Shown: positions 34,138 to 43,837, counted from the first letter of the stretch. The stretch: 64,000 bases of DNA from Candidatus Zixiibacteriota bacterium (GCA_022571845.1 JACZXB010000007.1:62001-126000), one strand, 5' to 3'. Notes: a model not told the origin generated them from the letters alone. Made by a program: numbers and translations.

Positions 34138-35669
34138 CAGCCGGGGAATTTACTCTCTATATCTATCTTGTTAAGCAGATAGGATTCCAGTTCCTGCAAA
34201 TACTTATCTTTTGTTTCCACATAGAAAATCCTGCTGACCAGATAAGTCAATTTTGAAATTTGCCCATCCTGATATCTTTGATCGGCGATTTTCAACCGGT
34301 TGTCTGCCAGACCAATCTGCTTGCTGATGATATCGAGCCTGCGGTAAGAGACATCGAGCTGATTTATCAGATTTACAATCTGAGCCCTGACCTGTTTTTC
34401 GGTGCGCTGATATTCTAAACGTGACTGGTCTGCCTCAAACCAGGCGGCCTTTACTTCGGCGCTGCTGGCGCCGCCATCAAAGACCGGCACTCGGAAATTA
34501 AGACCGACAGTCCAGCCGGTAGTATTAATGTCTTCATCTATTCGAGAGTCACTATACTCTGTTTCTATCTTACCCCGCCCCAATGAATAGCCGGCAGTTA
34601 TATCTCCCTGAATACCGAACGCGGCAGCTGAAAACGAGGCTATCTTTTCAGCCCTTCGCAATTCAACTTTGGCTTTTTGAATGTCGGTGCTGCTTTGCCA
34701 GCTGGCTTCCATTTGCTGTTTTTCAGATGCCGTTAAGTGTTCAGTTACGGACGGTTCTGTTAGCTCCAAAGCCTCTTGAGCATCCACATCCAAAAGCAGA
34801 GCTAACTCTCTTTTCTGGTCACGCCATTTGGTTTGAAATTCAAATCGCTCCAGCTCTGCGTCCAGCATAGCCGAAGTTGAGATCAGCAGTTCTTCTTCTG
34901 AAACTACTCCATCGGTGAACTTGCTCGAATCAATACCAGCTTTAAGCCTGGCCGACTCCAATTTGTCAGCATATATACTCGCTTTTAATTCTGCCTGAAG
35001 CAGGTCCAGATAAGCTGTTGTGACATCTTTCTCGAGTCCGGCTTGTTCCTGAATTCTGGTGTAGCCGGCAATCTCTTTGTTTGCCTTTCTGACATCAAGA
35101 TCGTGCTTGGCTGAAGATGGCCGAAACAACGGCTGAGTCAGCCTGAAATCAAAAAATCCTCTCCGGCTCTTTTCAGTTACAAAGGCATCGCCGGAAACAG
35201 GATTGTCGCTTAGGTCGAGCCGTCTGGTATCGGGATATTGGTCGTCATTGTCAGTCAGATTGGCAGTGATTGTCAAAGCTCCGCCTGTTATCAAGCTTTG
35301 TTTTAATTCCACAAATGACCTGAAGCTCAGTTCTTTTGTTTTATAGAGTTCTTTTTGCGACGAGCCCCCAAAAAACCTGAAAGATTCGTCTACCGAGTAG
35401 GCCGGTAGCGAACCGTTTATCGAAATCTCCGGAACATAGAAATTTATTTTTTTGGCTCTGTAATTCTGTTCGGCGACTTCCGATCTTCCTCTGATAATAT
35501 ATCCCCGCGGCGTCTTGTTAACCGCTATTTCAATAGCCTGCTCCAATGAAATTTGCCGGGACCAAATCTGCGGCGCCAGACAGCTGCTCAAGACAAGCGC
35601 AAAAAAAATCGGCATCAGATGATGCCGCCTATGCGGTTTCAATAAACTAACATTTTTAAACATTGTCAT
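34137..35669 (-). CDS. TolC-family outer-membrane efflux protein
   Basis: 510 residues. After a signal ending near VLSSC (possibly lipidated) there is the two-repeat OEP layout: long helices with heptad patterns (about 190-290 and 390-500) and short beta segments (for example GDITAGYSLGRGKIETEY). The helical parts carry AELKASIYADKLESARLKAG and KLTYLVSRIFYVETKDKYLQ, typical of TolC proteins. It forms the outer-membrane duct for an inner-membrane exporter; the permease and adaptor genes directly upstream (20-nt gap) are the obvious partners. Confidence 0.9.
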   Translation of the reverse strand: MTMFKNVSLLKPHRRHHLMPIFFALVLSSCLAPQIWSRQISLEQAIEIAVNKTPRGYIIRGRSEVAEQNYRAKKINFYVPEISINGSLPAYSVDESFRFFGGSSQKELYKTKELSFRSFVELKQSLITGGALTITANLTDNDDQYPDTRRLDLSDNPVSGDAFVTEKSRRGFFDFRLTQPLFRPSSAKHDLDVRKANKEIAGYTRIQEQAGLEKDVTTAYLDLLQAELKASIYADKLESARLKAGIDSSKFTDGVVSEEELLISTSAMLDAELERFEFQTKWRDQKRELALLLDVDAQEALELTEPSVTEHLTASEKQQMEASWQSSTDIQKAKVELRRAEKIASFSAAAFGIQGDITAGYSLGRGKIETEYSDSRIDEDINTTGWTVGLNFRVPVFDGGASSAEVKAAWFEADQSRLEYQRTEKQVRAQIVNLINQLDVSYRRLDIISKQIGLADNRLKIADQRYQDGQISKLTYLVSRIFYVETKDKYLQELESYLLNKIDIESKFPG

Positions 35670-35689
35670 CCCTCTAAAACAGTTTTTGA

Positions 35690-36997
35690 TTATTCATATC
35701 GTAAAGCATCAATTACGTCAAGATTAGCAGCCTTGTAAGCCGGGTACAAACCAAAACTGACACCTACCGCAGTTGAGACACTGACCGCCAGAAAAATTGA
35801 GAAATATGAAACGACTGTCGGCCAGCCGGCATAAAAACTAATCCCGCGCGATATTATTAATCCGATAGCCAGTCCGACAGCACAACCTATCAGGCAGATA
35901 GTGACTGCTTCCATCAAGAACTGCCTCAGAATATCATCCCTTTTGGCGCCCACCGCCCGGCGCACTCCAATTTCTCTGGTGCGCTCTAAGACCGTTGCCA
36001 GCATAATATTCATAATGCCGATACCGCCGACCAAAAGTGACAAGCCTGCTATAGCTCCCATGACTATGTTAAAAATTTGCTGCGTTTTTTGCGATTGCCG
36101 CAAGAGCGACTCTGGTACCACAATTTCATAATCAGCTACTCCGGCATGTCGGCGCTGCAGAACTTTTTCAATAAGCTTTGAAACAGCTGATACATATTCC
36201 AAATCTTTAACAGTAACTGTCAGCTGGTCAATTTCCGGGGTGTTATAATTTTGAGTGGTGACAGACTTTGATATCATGAAGAAGTGCCCTCCCCCGGAAG
36301 CATTTCTTTTTGCCTCGACCCGGTCGAATTTTTTAACAGCCGTATTTAAGGGAATGTAAATATCTTCATTAAAATTCTTTAATTCGAACCCCTCAACTTT
36401 TCCCCTGCCGATATATTTATCCTGCATTACACCAACTACAGTAAAATCCATATCGCCAATACGAACAGATTTTCCGAGGGCATCCTCGAAGGTAAAGAGC
36501 TGCCGCTTGGCCTTGGCACCCAAAACACAAACCTGCCTGAAATCTTCGTTATCAGAATCAGTTATAAAACGCCCCTGCTCGACACCTATAGCAGAAGAAT
36601 AGACAAACTCAGGTGTTGTCGCCACAACTCTGACAGAAGCTTCCTGACTTCCGTTAAAAACCGATGGAATAGGTTCGTATCGCTGCGGGACTACGCCTGC
36701 TACCAGATCTTCAAATTTCTTAATGTTTTCCCCATCTGCCAGCGAAAGCCCCGGCGAGCGATGTAAACCGAGGTCACTGGTCCGGATTTGTTCCGGCACT
36801 ACCGCATTGATTATGATATTATTTATTCCTAAGATAGAAATTTGTTCAAGGACTTCTTCTTTGGCCCCCTCGCCAATCGAAAGCATAGCCACTACCGCTG
36901 CCACGCCAATAATGACGCCGAGCATTGTCAAAAATGTGCGCAGTTTATGTGAGCTTAATGAATCAAGAGAAACCTGAAGAACCCGGCGATAGTCCAT
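35690..36997 (-). CDS. MacB-type ABC transporter permease (no ATPase domain)
   Basis: 435 residues. TM1 (about 19-40, LRTFLTMLGVIIGVAAVVAM) with the MacB/FtsX entry motif IGEGAKEEVLEQI is followed by a periplasmic MacB-PCD domain (about 45-300) and three TM helices at about 312-430, including GGIGIMNIMLATVLERTREIG and RRAVGAKRDDILRQFL, the ATPase-contact loop. This is a type VII (mechanotransmission) permease. True MacB carries an ATPase in the same chain; here it is absent and no separate ATPase gene lies in the operon, so it must use a partner from elsewhere. It shares one base with the adaptor stop. Confidence 0.93.
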   Translation of the reverse strand: MDYRRVLQVSLDSLSSHKLRTFLTMLGVIIGVAAVVAMLSIGEGAKEEVLEQISILGINNIIINAVVPEQIRTSDLGLHRSPGLSLADGENIKKFEDLVAGVVPQRYEPIPSVFNGSQEASVRVVATTPEFVYSSAIGVEQGRFITDSDNEDFRQVCVLGAKAKRQLFTFEDALGKSVRIGDMDFTVVGVMQDKYIGRGKVEGFELKNFNEDIYIPLNTAVKKFDRVEAKRNASGGGHFFMISKSVTTQNYNTPEIDQLTVTVKDLEYVSAVSKLIEKVLQRRHAGVADYEIVVPESLLRQSQKTQQIFNIVMGAIAGLSLLVGGIGIMNIMLATVLERTREIGVRRAVGAKRDDILRQFLMEAVTICLIGCAVGLAIGLIISRGISFYAGWPTVVSYFSIFLAVSVSTAVGVSFGLYPAYKAANLDVIDALRYE

Positions 36998-38271
36998 CAG
37001 CCTCCCCGTTTCCCTTTATTTGATCCCGAGCGTTGCAACTTCATTCTGGGCTGACGCCCTTTATTGATCTCAGGCTCTGTAGCTTTGTCACCAGCAAACT
37101 GCCGCTCATCAAGAGTGGGATTAACCAGGCAAATAGTTTCTGTGCCTTCGAGCCCTTCTAAGATTTCGATAGACATATCATTGCGGCGGCCGACTTGTAC
37201 TTCCTGTGCTTTTTTATTTTCGAAATAAACGACTGTTCTGCCGTCTCTTTCAAAAACTGCCTCAAGCGGCACCGAGACAACATCCTGAAGTCTATCAATT
37301 ATAATTCGAGCCGCTGCCGACATGCCCGGCTTAAGCTGATCAGTTTCGTCTTCAATAGCAATTTCGACATCAAATACATTGATTTTGGAGTTAGGGTCTT
37401 TGCGGCGGGCCAGCGTGCTCTTCTTGGTCACTATCCCCCGGTAAGTTTCGTCGGGGAAAGCATCAAGAGTAACAATTACTTTCTGGCCGGGGTCAACTTT
37501 ACTGGCATCAACTTCAGAAACTGTGCCTTTGACTACCATTTCGGACAAATCCGGAAGGTTAACCAGGCCCTGACCTGACCAGGGGGAATCTCCCTCCTGC
37601 ACTTTGCTCATCGTGCCGCCTTTCCAGATTTCAAGATAGACAACCATGCCCGGAATGGGTGCATAGATTGTCATCTGGTCCAGCTCGCGTTGAGCTGTTT
37701 CCACTTTGTCTTTGGAACGCTGAACCTCTACTTCTGCTTTTGAAACATCTGATTTCAGCTGGTCAAGTTTGGCCTCGAAATTCAGTTCTGCCAGTTCAAG
37801 TTCAAGGTGGGCTTCCTCGGCCATCTTAGGCGCTTCATGCTTTTTCTCGTCATAGTTACGTCTGGCTTTCTGGAGATCAAGTCTTAATCGTTTGTCCTGA
37901 ATAGTGTATTCCTGCTTAGCTCTTTTTAAGGATTGATATTTTATTTTAAGGTCAGATCCGAAATCTTTCAATTCCGACATCTGCTTGGTAGCATCGAACT
38001 TTATGACCGGGTCTCCCTTTTGAACTGTTGAGCCTTCCGGCGCCAGCCACGTAATTTGCAGTCCTCTGATTCTGGGAGATGAAATCACATAGGCCCGCTG
38101 GGCGTCAATCTGGCCATTGATTTTTAGCGATATCAAAAAAGGACCTTTTCGAACATTAACTACCGGGATGTCAATATCGTGAGTAAAGATGGCGTCGACG
38201 CCGTAAGTAACGCCGAATACGACAATTAGAACTACACCAATAATTATATATTTTTTCATTCGTGGCCTCAT
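36997..38271 (-). CDS. MacA/HlyD-type periplasmic adaptor protein
   Basis: 424 residues. An N-terminal TM anchor (about 7-27) is followed by a half lipoyl domain (KGPFLISLKINGQID, INAPI-type second half AIPGMVVYLEIWKGG-like at about 205), a long coiled-coil hairpin (about 100-200), beta-barrel and membrane-proximal domains, and a basic disordered tail of about 30 residues. Adaptors of this kind connect MacB-type permeases to TolC. It is the first gene of the adaptor-permease-TolC-heptosyltransferase operon; gene order matches macAB-tolC. Confidence 0.92.
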   Translation of the reverse strand: MRPRMKKYIIIGVVLIVVFGVTYGVDAIFTHDIDIPVVNVRKGPFLISLKINGQIDAQRAYVISSPRIRGLQITWLAPEGSTVQKGDPVIKFDATKQMSELKDFGSDLKIKYQSLKRAKQEYTIQDKRLRLDLQKARRNYDEKKHEAPKMAEEAHLELELAELNFEAKLDQLKSDVSKAEVEVQRSKDKVETAQRELDQMTIYAPIPGMVVYLEIWKGGTMSKVQEGDSPWSGQGLVNLPDLSEMVVKGTVSEVDASKVDPGQKVIVTLDAFPDETYRGIVTKKSTLARRKDPNSKINVFDVEIAIEDETDQLKPGMSAAARIIIDRLQDVVSVPLEAVFERDGRTVVYFENKKAQEVQVGRRNDMSIEILEGLEGTETICLVNPTLDERQFAGDKATEPEINKGRQPRMKLQRSGSNKGKRGG

Positions 38272-38403
38272 TATAGAATAGATACTTTCTTCTTAATTGC
38301 CTACTGCCCTAATATATCACATTTTTTCGTAAATAGGGAAAGACTATTGCCGGTCATTTTTATTCGTCTATTTGAATTTTTACGCAGATAACTTACTACA
38401 GTT

Positions 38404-39291
38404 TCAATTTTTTTCGGTTTTCCAGCGACGGTGAGTCCAAAGCCACTGGTCCGGCCACTGGCGAATGCCGTCCTCGAAAAAACTCGTATATTTCTCTGTA
38501 ATATAACGGATATCCGCCTCTTCATCACCGGAATCGGGCGGATAAATCATCGGACCGGCTATCACTACGTGCCTGTCAAATCTCTCTCTTCTAATCAGGT
38601 AGGAGCAGACTGGCGCTTTCCTGCGGATTGAGAACAGAGCCGGGCCTCTGGGTAGCAAGGCTTCTCTGCCCAGGAAATTCAGTTTGATCCCCGATGGGGC
38701 ATGCTGATCGGCTACGATGGCAATTATCCCATTAGCTTTGAGAACTTTGAAGACTTCGCGGGCGCTTCGCTCCAGGGAAATAATGCCAACGCCCATTTCC
38801 TTTCTCAGATTTATTAAGAAATCGTTAACCAGTAGATTATGCTGTGAAGCGATCAGAAAGTGAATCTTAAAACCTAAGGCCGTGGCCATGCCTCCCAACA
38901 GTTCCCAATTACCAAAATGCGCTGTTAACACGATGCAGCCGTTTCCTTCGCTTTTGGCCTTAGCCAGGTGCTGCAAGGAATCAAGCTCGACTATTTTCCT
39001 GGCTCCGTTCTGTCCCAGCTGCCTTAATCTGGAAACTTCTACTAAAGTCCTGCCGGTATTCTGAAAGACTCTTTTTACCAGCGCCTCAATTTCGACATTG
39101 CTGAAGTTTTGCCCTATATCGCTTTTATTGATATTCTCAAGGGCTACTTTTTTTCGGGATCCCCAGAAGATGTGGCAAAGGCTGCCTAAGGCGCTTCCAA
39201 ATGAATCGGCCAATCGGGCAGAAAGAAGATTGGCTATTGCAGCAAATAAAAAGACGGCCGCGTATTCAAGCCGGTGGCTTAGCTTCGCCAA
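38404..39291 (-). CDS. LpxL/HtrB-like lipid A acyltransferase
   Basis: 295 residues. An N-terminal hydrophobic anchor (about 10-27) precedes the lysophospholipid-acyltransferase core: HFGNWE (His125, Glu130) is the catalytic HX4E motif of LpxL/LpxM proteins, and VADQHAPSGIKLNFLGRE with the following PRGPALFSIRR fits the family. TSFFEDGIRQWPDQWLWTHRRW is the typical C-terminus. It adds a secondary acyl chain to lipid A or a related lipid at the inner membrane. Its start lies inside the end of the metallopeptidase gene (13-nt overlap), so translation is likely coupled. Confidence 0.92.
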   Translation of the reverse strand: MAKLSHRLEYAAVFLFAAIANLLSARLADSFGSALGSLCHIFWGSRKKVALENINKSDIGQNFSNVEIEALVKRVFQNTGRTLVEVSRLRQLGQNGARKIVELDSLQHLAKAKSEGNGCIVLTAHFGNWELLGGMATALGFKIHFLIASQHNLLVNDFLINLRKEMGVGIISLERSAREVFKVLKANGIIAIVADQHAPSGIKLNFLGREALLPRGPALFSIRRKAPVCSYLIRRERFDRHVVIAGPMIYPPDSGDEEADIRYITEKYTSFFEDGIRQWPDQWLWTHRRWKTEKN

Positions 39292-40241
39292 GGCTCGTCT
39301 TCCCCGTCAGTTTTCTCCGGATGGTCAGGGTCACCGTAGTCAAAATCGGTCGACTGCAACTTTTCCTCGGCTTCCCACTTGCGGTAATACTGCCGGCGCT
39401 TTCTATAGCGGACAAAGCCGGCTGCCACCGCTATGAATGCCATCGCAATCCAGAAGTAAGATGTATCCATAAATAGGGAGGTTAAATTATATCTTTCACT
39501 TAAATAATCTCTGTACTCTTTCTCGAATTCTTTATAACTGCCGCCAATAGAATTGTTCATAGCTTCATCTATCGACTTACCCAGGGCAATATTATCCAGC
39601 AATATGTTTAAGGTATTGGTGCCGTATTCTCTTATCAAGTATTCAACTGCCAGATACGATTGGGCATAAGCTATTTGTGCTCTGGGTGATTTGAAGCGGT
39701 TGAGATTTTCAATCTCTTTTAAAGATAGAAATTGACTAAACGTGCCGGCTCTGCTCATGGCCAGATTATCCGACCAGCCCCACTCAAATGAGATGTACAT
39801 CGCCAGTCCTTCATCAAGCCACCGCGGAGAACGCTTGAAGCCGGTTCGTTTATGTAATAACAAATGAGAATATTCGTGCAGTAAAAGTTCGCTCAGAGAT
39901 TTTCCGACCGGGAACGTTTCGGGGGACTTGACAGCTATCAGTTTTCTTTGCGGAAAGGCCGCGGCGGCTCCCCAGTCAGGGAATCGTCCCCGTATCAGCC
40001 GGTTAAACTCGCTATTATCATTTAGGACATAAATCGAAGGTTTGTAGTCAAGACTGTCATGCAGCAGTTCTATCATTTTCAGACGGGCACGATTTAAGAT
40101 AGAATCTGCTTTGGAAATAATTTGCCGGTTGGCAAATTTGTATTTGAAAAATTTCTTTTCAACCAGTGTATCAACAGAAGCCGAGCCGGCAGTGGAGCAT
40201 ATCAGGCAGAGAGCAGTAAAAAGGAATACAAATTTATTCAT
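39279..40241 (-). CDS. Exported, membrane-anchored gluzincin metallopeptidase
   Basis: 320 residues. A signal peptide (about 1-21) is followed by a peptidase-MA-like domain with HEYSH (His122, Glu123, His126) and WLDEGLAMY, where Glu about 146 is the third zinc ligand of the gluzincin type (HExxH...E). AVKSPETFPVG and YAQSYLAVEYLIREYG are seen in the same family. One TM helix near about 260-280 anchors the domain, leaving a short basic and acidic cytosolic tail. It should act in the periplasm; its substrate is unknown. The 13-nt overlap with the lipid A acyltransferase gene hints at a shared envelope task. Confidence 0.88.
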   Translation of the reverse strand: MNKFVFLFTALCLICSTAGSASVDTLVEKKFFKYKFANRQIISKADSILNRARLKMIELLHDSLDYKPSIYVLNDNSEFNRLIRGRFPDWGAAAAFPQRKLIAVKSPETFPVGKSLSELLLHEYSHLLLHKRTGFKRSPRWLDEGLAMYISFEWGWSDNLAMSRAGTFSQFLSLKEIENLNRFKSPRAQIAYAQSYLAVEYLIREYGTNTLNILLDNIALGKSIDEAMNNSIGGSYKEFEKEYRDYLSERYNLTSLFMDTSYFWIAMAFIAVAAGFVRYRKRRQYYRKWEAEEKLQSTDFDYGDPDHPEKTDGEDEPWRS

Positions 40242-40306
40242 TTGAAAAAGAAGATAACCAAGTTATCGGTAATGCCAAGTGCTCAATAATGTCTGCCGTT
40301 ATCAGG

Positions 40307-41035
40307 TCAGTCTTTATCCAGCCCCACTAACTCACTCAGATAGGTAAGTTCTCCGGCTGTAAGTTTTCTCCAGGAACCGGGAGTAAGACCTTTTACAGTA
40401 ATACCTGCGAACTCAACTCTCATTAATGATTTAACGGGGTGACCAACTCCCGAACAGAGCTGTTTTACTTCACGCTTACGTCCCTCGGTTAGTGTTAATC
40501 TGATAAGGGTGGTATTCCTGCGAAAATTCAGGATATCAACTTTGGCCCGTCCTATCTTGCCGTCTTCGAGTTTTACTCCCCGGCTGACCTGCATCGATTG
40601 CTCCCTTTTGAACTCTCCTTTGACCAGGGCCTCATATATTTTTTTGACACCATACCGCGGATGCGCCAGCCGGAAAGCCAGTTCGCCGTCATTAGTCAAA
40701 AGCAGCACGCCTTCGGTGTCATAGTCAAGGCGGCCTATCGGATAAACTCTGTACTTCATGCTTTTTACATAGTCTGCTATAGTTTTTCGCTTAAATGGGT
40801 CTTGCAAAGTCGTCATTACTTTTCTGGGCTTGTTGAGAACTATGTAGAGCTTGATATCGACAGGCTTAATCACGACGCCGTCTACTTTTACCACGTCAAC
40901 TTCGGGGTCAATAATCAGGCCTATTTTTTCAGGCAGTTCGTCGTTGACAGTAACGCTGGCGTTTTTAATAAGCGCTTCTGCACCGCGGCGTGAAGTTACG
41001 CCGCATATTGCTATAAACTTGGAGATACGAATCAA
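40307..41035 (-). CDS. rluB: rRNA large-subunit pseudouridine synthase, RluB/RsuA type
   Basis: 242 residues. An N-terminal S4 domain (ISKFIAICGVTSRRGAEALI) is followed by the RsuA/RluB catalytic domain with PIGRLDYDTEGVLLLTNDGEL, where Asp104 is the catalytic residue. EGRKREVKQLCSGVGHPV completes the family pattern. It isomerises a uridine in 23S (RluB) or 16S (RsuA) rRNA; RluB is preferred because of the neighbouring scpB-scpA genes, a common arrangement. The start is TTG at 41035; nothing better in frame fits the conserved N-terminus. Confidence 0.93.
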   Translation of the reverse strand: MIRISKFIAICGVTSRRGAEALIKNASVTVNDELPEKIGLIIDPEVDVVKVDGVVIKPVDIKLYIVLNKPRKVMTTLQDPFKRKTIADYVKSMKYRVYPIGRLDYDTEGVLLLTNDGELAFRLAHPRYGVKKIYEALVKGEFKREQSMQVSRGVKLEDGKIGRAKVDILNFRRNTTLIRLTLTEGRKREVKQLCSGVGHPVKSLMRVEFAGITVKGLTPGSWRKLTAGELTYLSELVGLDKD

Positions 41036-41140
41036 CTGCCGAATTTACCTTGTCTGCCCCAACCTGTCAGGTTTCGCCTGTGGAAGTACTTGATCAACTA
41101 TAATATGAATTTGCAGACAGACTAAAAAATCTATCAGATA

Positions 41141-41896
41141 TTAACTCTCTGACTCTTCTTCGTTTTCTAAAATCATAGAAACGCGGTTCACTTCTTCGTC
41201 TGCACGTATGTTAACTTTTGAAAGTCCTTCCTGTTCTTCGGATTCTGCTGCGGTAGTGCTGGCTCCCTGTGTATCACCGTTTATTGATTCATCCGCTCTG
41301 ATTGTCTGGCTATTTTCTACAACGTCTGACTCAACATTTAGTTCATTTATATGGTCAGGATGAGACGATTTCAAAATCTCTTCAATTTCAGACATCTGTG
41401 GCAGGTCTTCCAGTTTGTTTAGACCAAAGAACTTCAAGAATTCATCGGTTGTCGCGTATTGAAGAGCCCTGCCGGCTAATTCTGAGCGCCCTTTAATATT
41501 CACCAGCTTTTTTTCCAGTAAGTTATGCAGCACACCGTCTGATGATACGCCTCTGATATGCTCTATGTCAACTTTGCTGACCGGCTGCTTGTAGGCTACA
41601 ATTGCCAGTGTTTCCATAGCGGCTCTGGTCAATCGCAATTTTCTGCGGCGGGTGAAGAGAACATCGACATACCTGCTGAAATCCGGCAGGATATAAAATT
41701 GATAACCGCCGGCCACTTCCCTGATTCTAAAACTTGCCCCGATTTCTTCATAGCTAATATTCAAATCCAAAACAGCCTGGGCAACTTTGCCAGGAGTCAC
41801 AGCGCTGTCTGATTCTGAAATTCTTTTAGCATTTATGGGCTCCGGCGAAGCTAATATCAAGGCCTCAACTACTGCTCTCTGGTTATTTTTTTCCAT
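41141..41896 (-). CDS. scpB: Segregation and condensation protein ScpB
   Basis: 251 residues. The first 180 form the twin winged-helix ScpB core: VEALILASPEPINAKRI, then TRAAMETLAIVAYKQPVSKVDIE, IRGVSSDGVLHNLLEKKLV and TDEFLKFFGLNKLEDLP. The last 65 residues are an acidic, Gln/Ser/Thr-rich tail not needed for the fold. ScpB dimers bind ScpA and the SMC ATPase to organise the chromosome. Start and scpA stop overlap (TAATG). Confidence 0.96.
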   Translation of the reverse strand: MEKNNQRAVVEALILASPEPINAKRISESDSAVTPGKVAQAVLDLNISYEEIGASFRIREVAGGYQFYILPDFSRYVDVLFTRRRKLRLTRAAMETLAIVAYKQPVSKVDIEHIRGVSSDGVLHNLLEKKLVNIKGRSELAGRALQYATTDEFLKFFGLNKLEDLPQMSEIEEILKSSHPDHINELNVESDVVENSQTIRADESINGDTQGASTTAAESEEQEGLSKVNIRADEEVNRVSMILENEEESES

Positions 41897-42702
41897 TACT
41901 GTCCTACCGTCTCCTGAACTATCTCATTCCCGATATCTTCGATTTCTTTAATCTCTTCATCTGTTGAGCTGAAATTATCTCCGCGATAAACACGAAGTTC
42001 CTTAAACAGACTCGACTGCCTGATTTTGATCCGTCTTTGACGTGTCATTTCAAGCAGAGCTATGAAAGTAACTACAGCTACAATCTTTTTGGGTCTATCC
42101 GAAAACAACTCCCGGAAAGTAGAAAACTCTCTGTTGGCTAAGAATGTCAGGACATAGGCCACCCGTTCTTCGACAGTGACTTCCTCTAAGTCGACGTCGT
42201 GAGCAACTTCTTCTTTTTGCTCCTCTATCATTTCCTTAAAAGCCGTCACCAGGTCAAACAAAGTCGGACCGGGAGTCAGGTCTATAATCATTTTCTTGTC
42301 ACTTAAAGGAGAAGGTGGCACAATTTTGGCCTCTTCAATAATAGCTGTATCCCTGAAAACTTCGCCGGCCTCCTTGAACTTGCGGTACTCTATCAAAGCC
42401 TGCATCAATTCGTGACGGGGGTCATCTTCAGAGGTTTCTTCGTCATCGCGAGGTAAGAGCATGCTTACTTTCATACGAATCAAAGAAGCGGCCATCAAAA
42501 TATATTCACCGGCAACTTCTATGTTCAAATCTGTAAGCAGATCGATATACTCAAGATACTGTCTGGTTATTCCGGCTATGGGGATATCGTATATGTCTAT
42601 TTCATCTTTTTTAATCAGATACAGAAGCAAATCCATCGGCCCTTGAAAAAGCGACAGATCTACCAGGTATTGATTGTCTGCTCTATCTTGAGTCTGAATC
42701 AT
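41896..42702 (-). CDS. scpA: Segregation and condensation protein ScpA
   Basis: 268 residues, kleisin subunit. The N-terminal FQGPMDLLLYLIKKDEIDIYDI and the EYILMAASLIRMKVSMLLP helix are diagnostic, and the C-terminal winged helix (VVTFIALLEMTRQRRIKIRQ) matches. ScpA bridges the SMC heads. It is flanked by trpS and scpB with one-base stop/start overlaps on both sides, an order found in many bacteria. Confidence 0.97.
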   Translation of the reverse strand: MIQTQDRADNQYLVDLSLFQGPMDLLLYLIKKDEIDIYDIPIAGITRQYLEYIDLLTDLNIEVAGEYILMAASLIRMKVSMLLPRDDEETSEDDPRHELMQALIEYRKFKEAGEVFRDTAIIEEAKIVPPSPLSDKKMIIDLTPGPTLFDLVTAFKEMIEEQKEEVAHDVDLEEVTVEERVAYVLTFLANREFSTFRELFSDRPKKIVAVVTFIALLEMTRQRRIKIRQSSLFKELRVYRGDNFSSTDEEIKEIEDIGNEIVQETVGQ

Positions 42703-43730
42703 TATTTTTTTTCTTTCCGGTAATTAGTTTTCATAGCCGTGCGAACTTTTTCCATCACGTTTTGGGCGCGATGTCTGGCTCGGCTGGCTCCATCTTCTAA
42801 TACATCCCAAATATAATCAGGTTTCTTAATAAGTTCAGCCCTTTTTTCTCTTATTGGCCTTAAAGCATCATTTAGGTTTTGCACCAGTTTTTTTTTGCAG
42901 TCAACACAGCCAAGTTCTCCAGTGCGGCAAGGAGGGGCTATTTCCTGTTTATGGCCGGGGGTGTAAAGTTTATGAAGCAGATAAATAGGACATATTTCAG
43001 GGCGGCCCGGGTCTCCTTTGCGCACTTTCTTGGGGTCGGTATAATACTGAAGTAATCTCTTTTCGGTCTGTTTCTCAGTATAGTCGAGCGGTATATGGTT
43101 GTCGAAAGACTTGGACATTTTGCGATTATCAGAGCCAAGAATTAACGGAATCTCAGTAAGCAATACTTCCGGCTCGTTGAAAACCTTCTGGAAAGTATTA
43201 TTAAAGCGAATGGCCAGGTCCTTGGCCAGCCAGATATGCTTTTCCTGGTCTTTGCCTACCGGAACTTTGTCAGCATTGTAGAGACAAATATCCGCAGCCT
43301 GCAAAACCGGATATCCCAGAAAACCGTAGGAGTCAAGCTGGTCCTTTTTCTCCTGAAAAGTCGGCAGACGTGTCAGAGTCGGGACAGAAATTAACATTGA
43401 AAAGATCAGATGAAGTTCGGCATGTTCTTTGACTTCGGATTGAATGAATATGGCGCACTTTTCCGGAGAAAGACCGGCTGCCAGAAAGTCTACGGCCATC
43501 TGAAAAATCTTATCTTTTAGATCTCCGGTATCTTTGTATTCGGCAGTCAGCGAGTGCCAGTCTACGATACAGAGATACATCCAGTATTTTTCCTGAAGGT
43601 TCACCCAGTTTTTCAGAGCGCCCTCAAGATTTCCCACATGCAGTGAACCTGTCGGCTGCATCCCCGAAAGAATAGTTTCCTTTCTGGCGGGTTGTGTTTC
43701 TATTTTTCTCTTTGGTGTCACGTCTACCAT
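42702..43730 (-). CDS. trpS: Tryptophanyl-tRNA synthetase
   Basis: 342 residues, standard bacterial length. Class I signatures are present: SGMQPTGSLHVGNLEGAL (the HIGH equivalent is HVGN) and KMSKSFDN. GYPVLQAADICLYNADKVPVG is the tryptophan-pocket segment. A Cys set (CRTGELGCVDCKK, about 290) suggests a zinc or iron-sulfur site, as reported in some TrpRS enzymes. It charges tRNA-Trp in the cytosol. First gene of the trpS-scpA-scpB run. Confidence 0.97.
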   Translation of the reverse strand: MVDVTPKRKIETQPARKETILSGMQPTGSLHVGNLEGALKNWVNLQEKYWMYLCIVDWHSLTAEYKDTGDLKDKIFQMAVDFLAAGLSPEKCAIFIQSEVKEHAELHLIFSMLISVPTLTRLPTFQEKKDQLDSYGFLGYPVLQAADICLYNADKVPVGKDQEKHIWLAKDLAIRFNNTFQKVFNEPEVLLTEIPLILGSDNRKMSKSFDNHIPLDYTEKQTEKRLLQYYTDPKKVRKGDPGRPEICPIYLLHKLYTPGHKQEIAPPCRTGELGCVDCKKKLVQNLNDALRPIREKRAELIKKPDYIWDVLEDGASRARHRAQNVMEKVRTAMKTNYRKEKK

Positions 43731-43837
43731 AATTTTATTCTATGGCTACTCAGCTTAAAAGCAGCTTCAGTGCAAATCAATTAAAAACTTCAGGGTGAAA
43801 TGGCGTATGAGGAATTGCAGGGTTTACCGGTAATTAC

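Noticed and set aside
35690-36997. Full MacB transporter
   Set aside because: The protein starts directly at the first TM helix and lacks Walker and ABC signature motifs, so it is only the permease.
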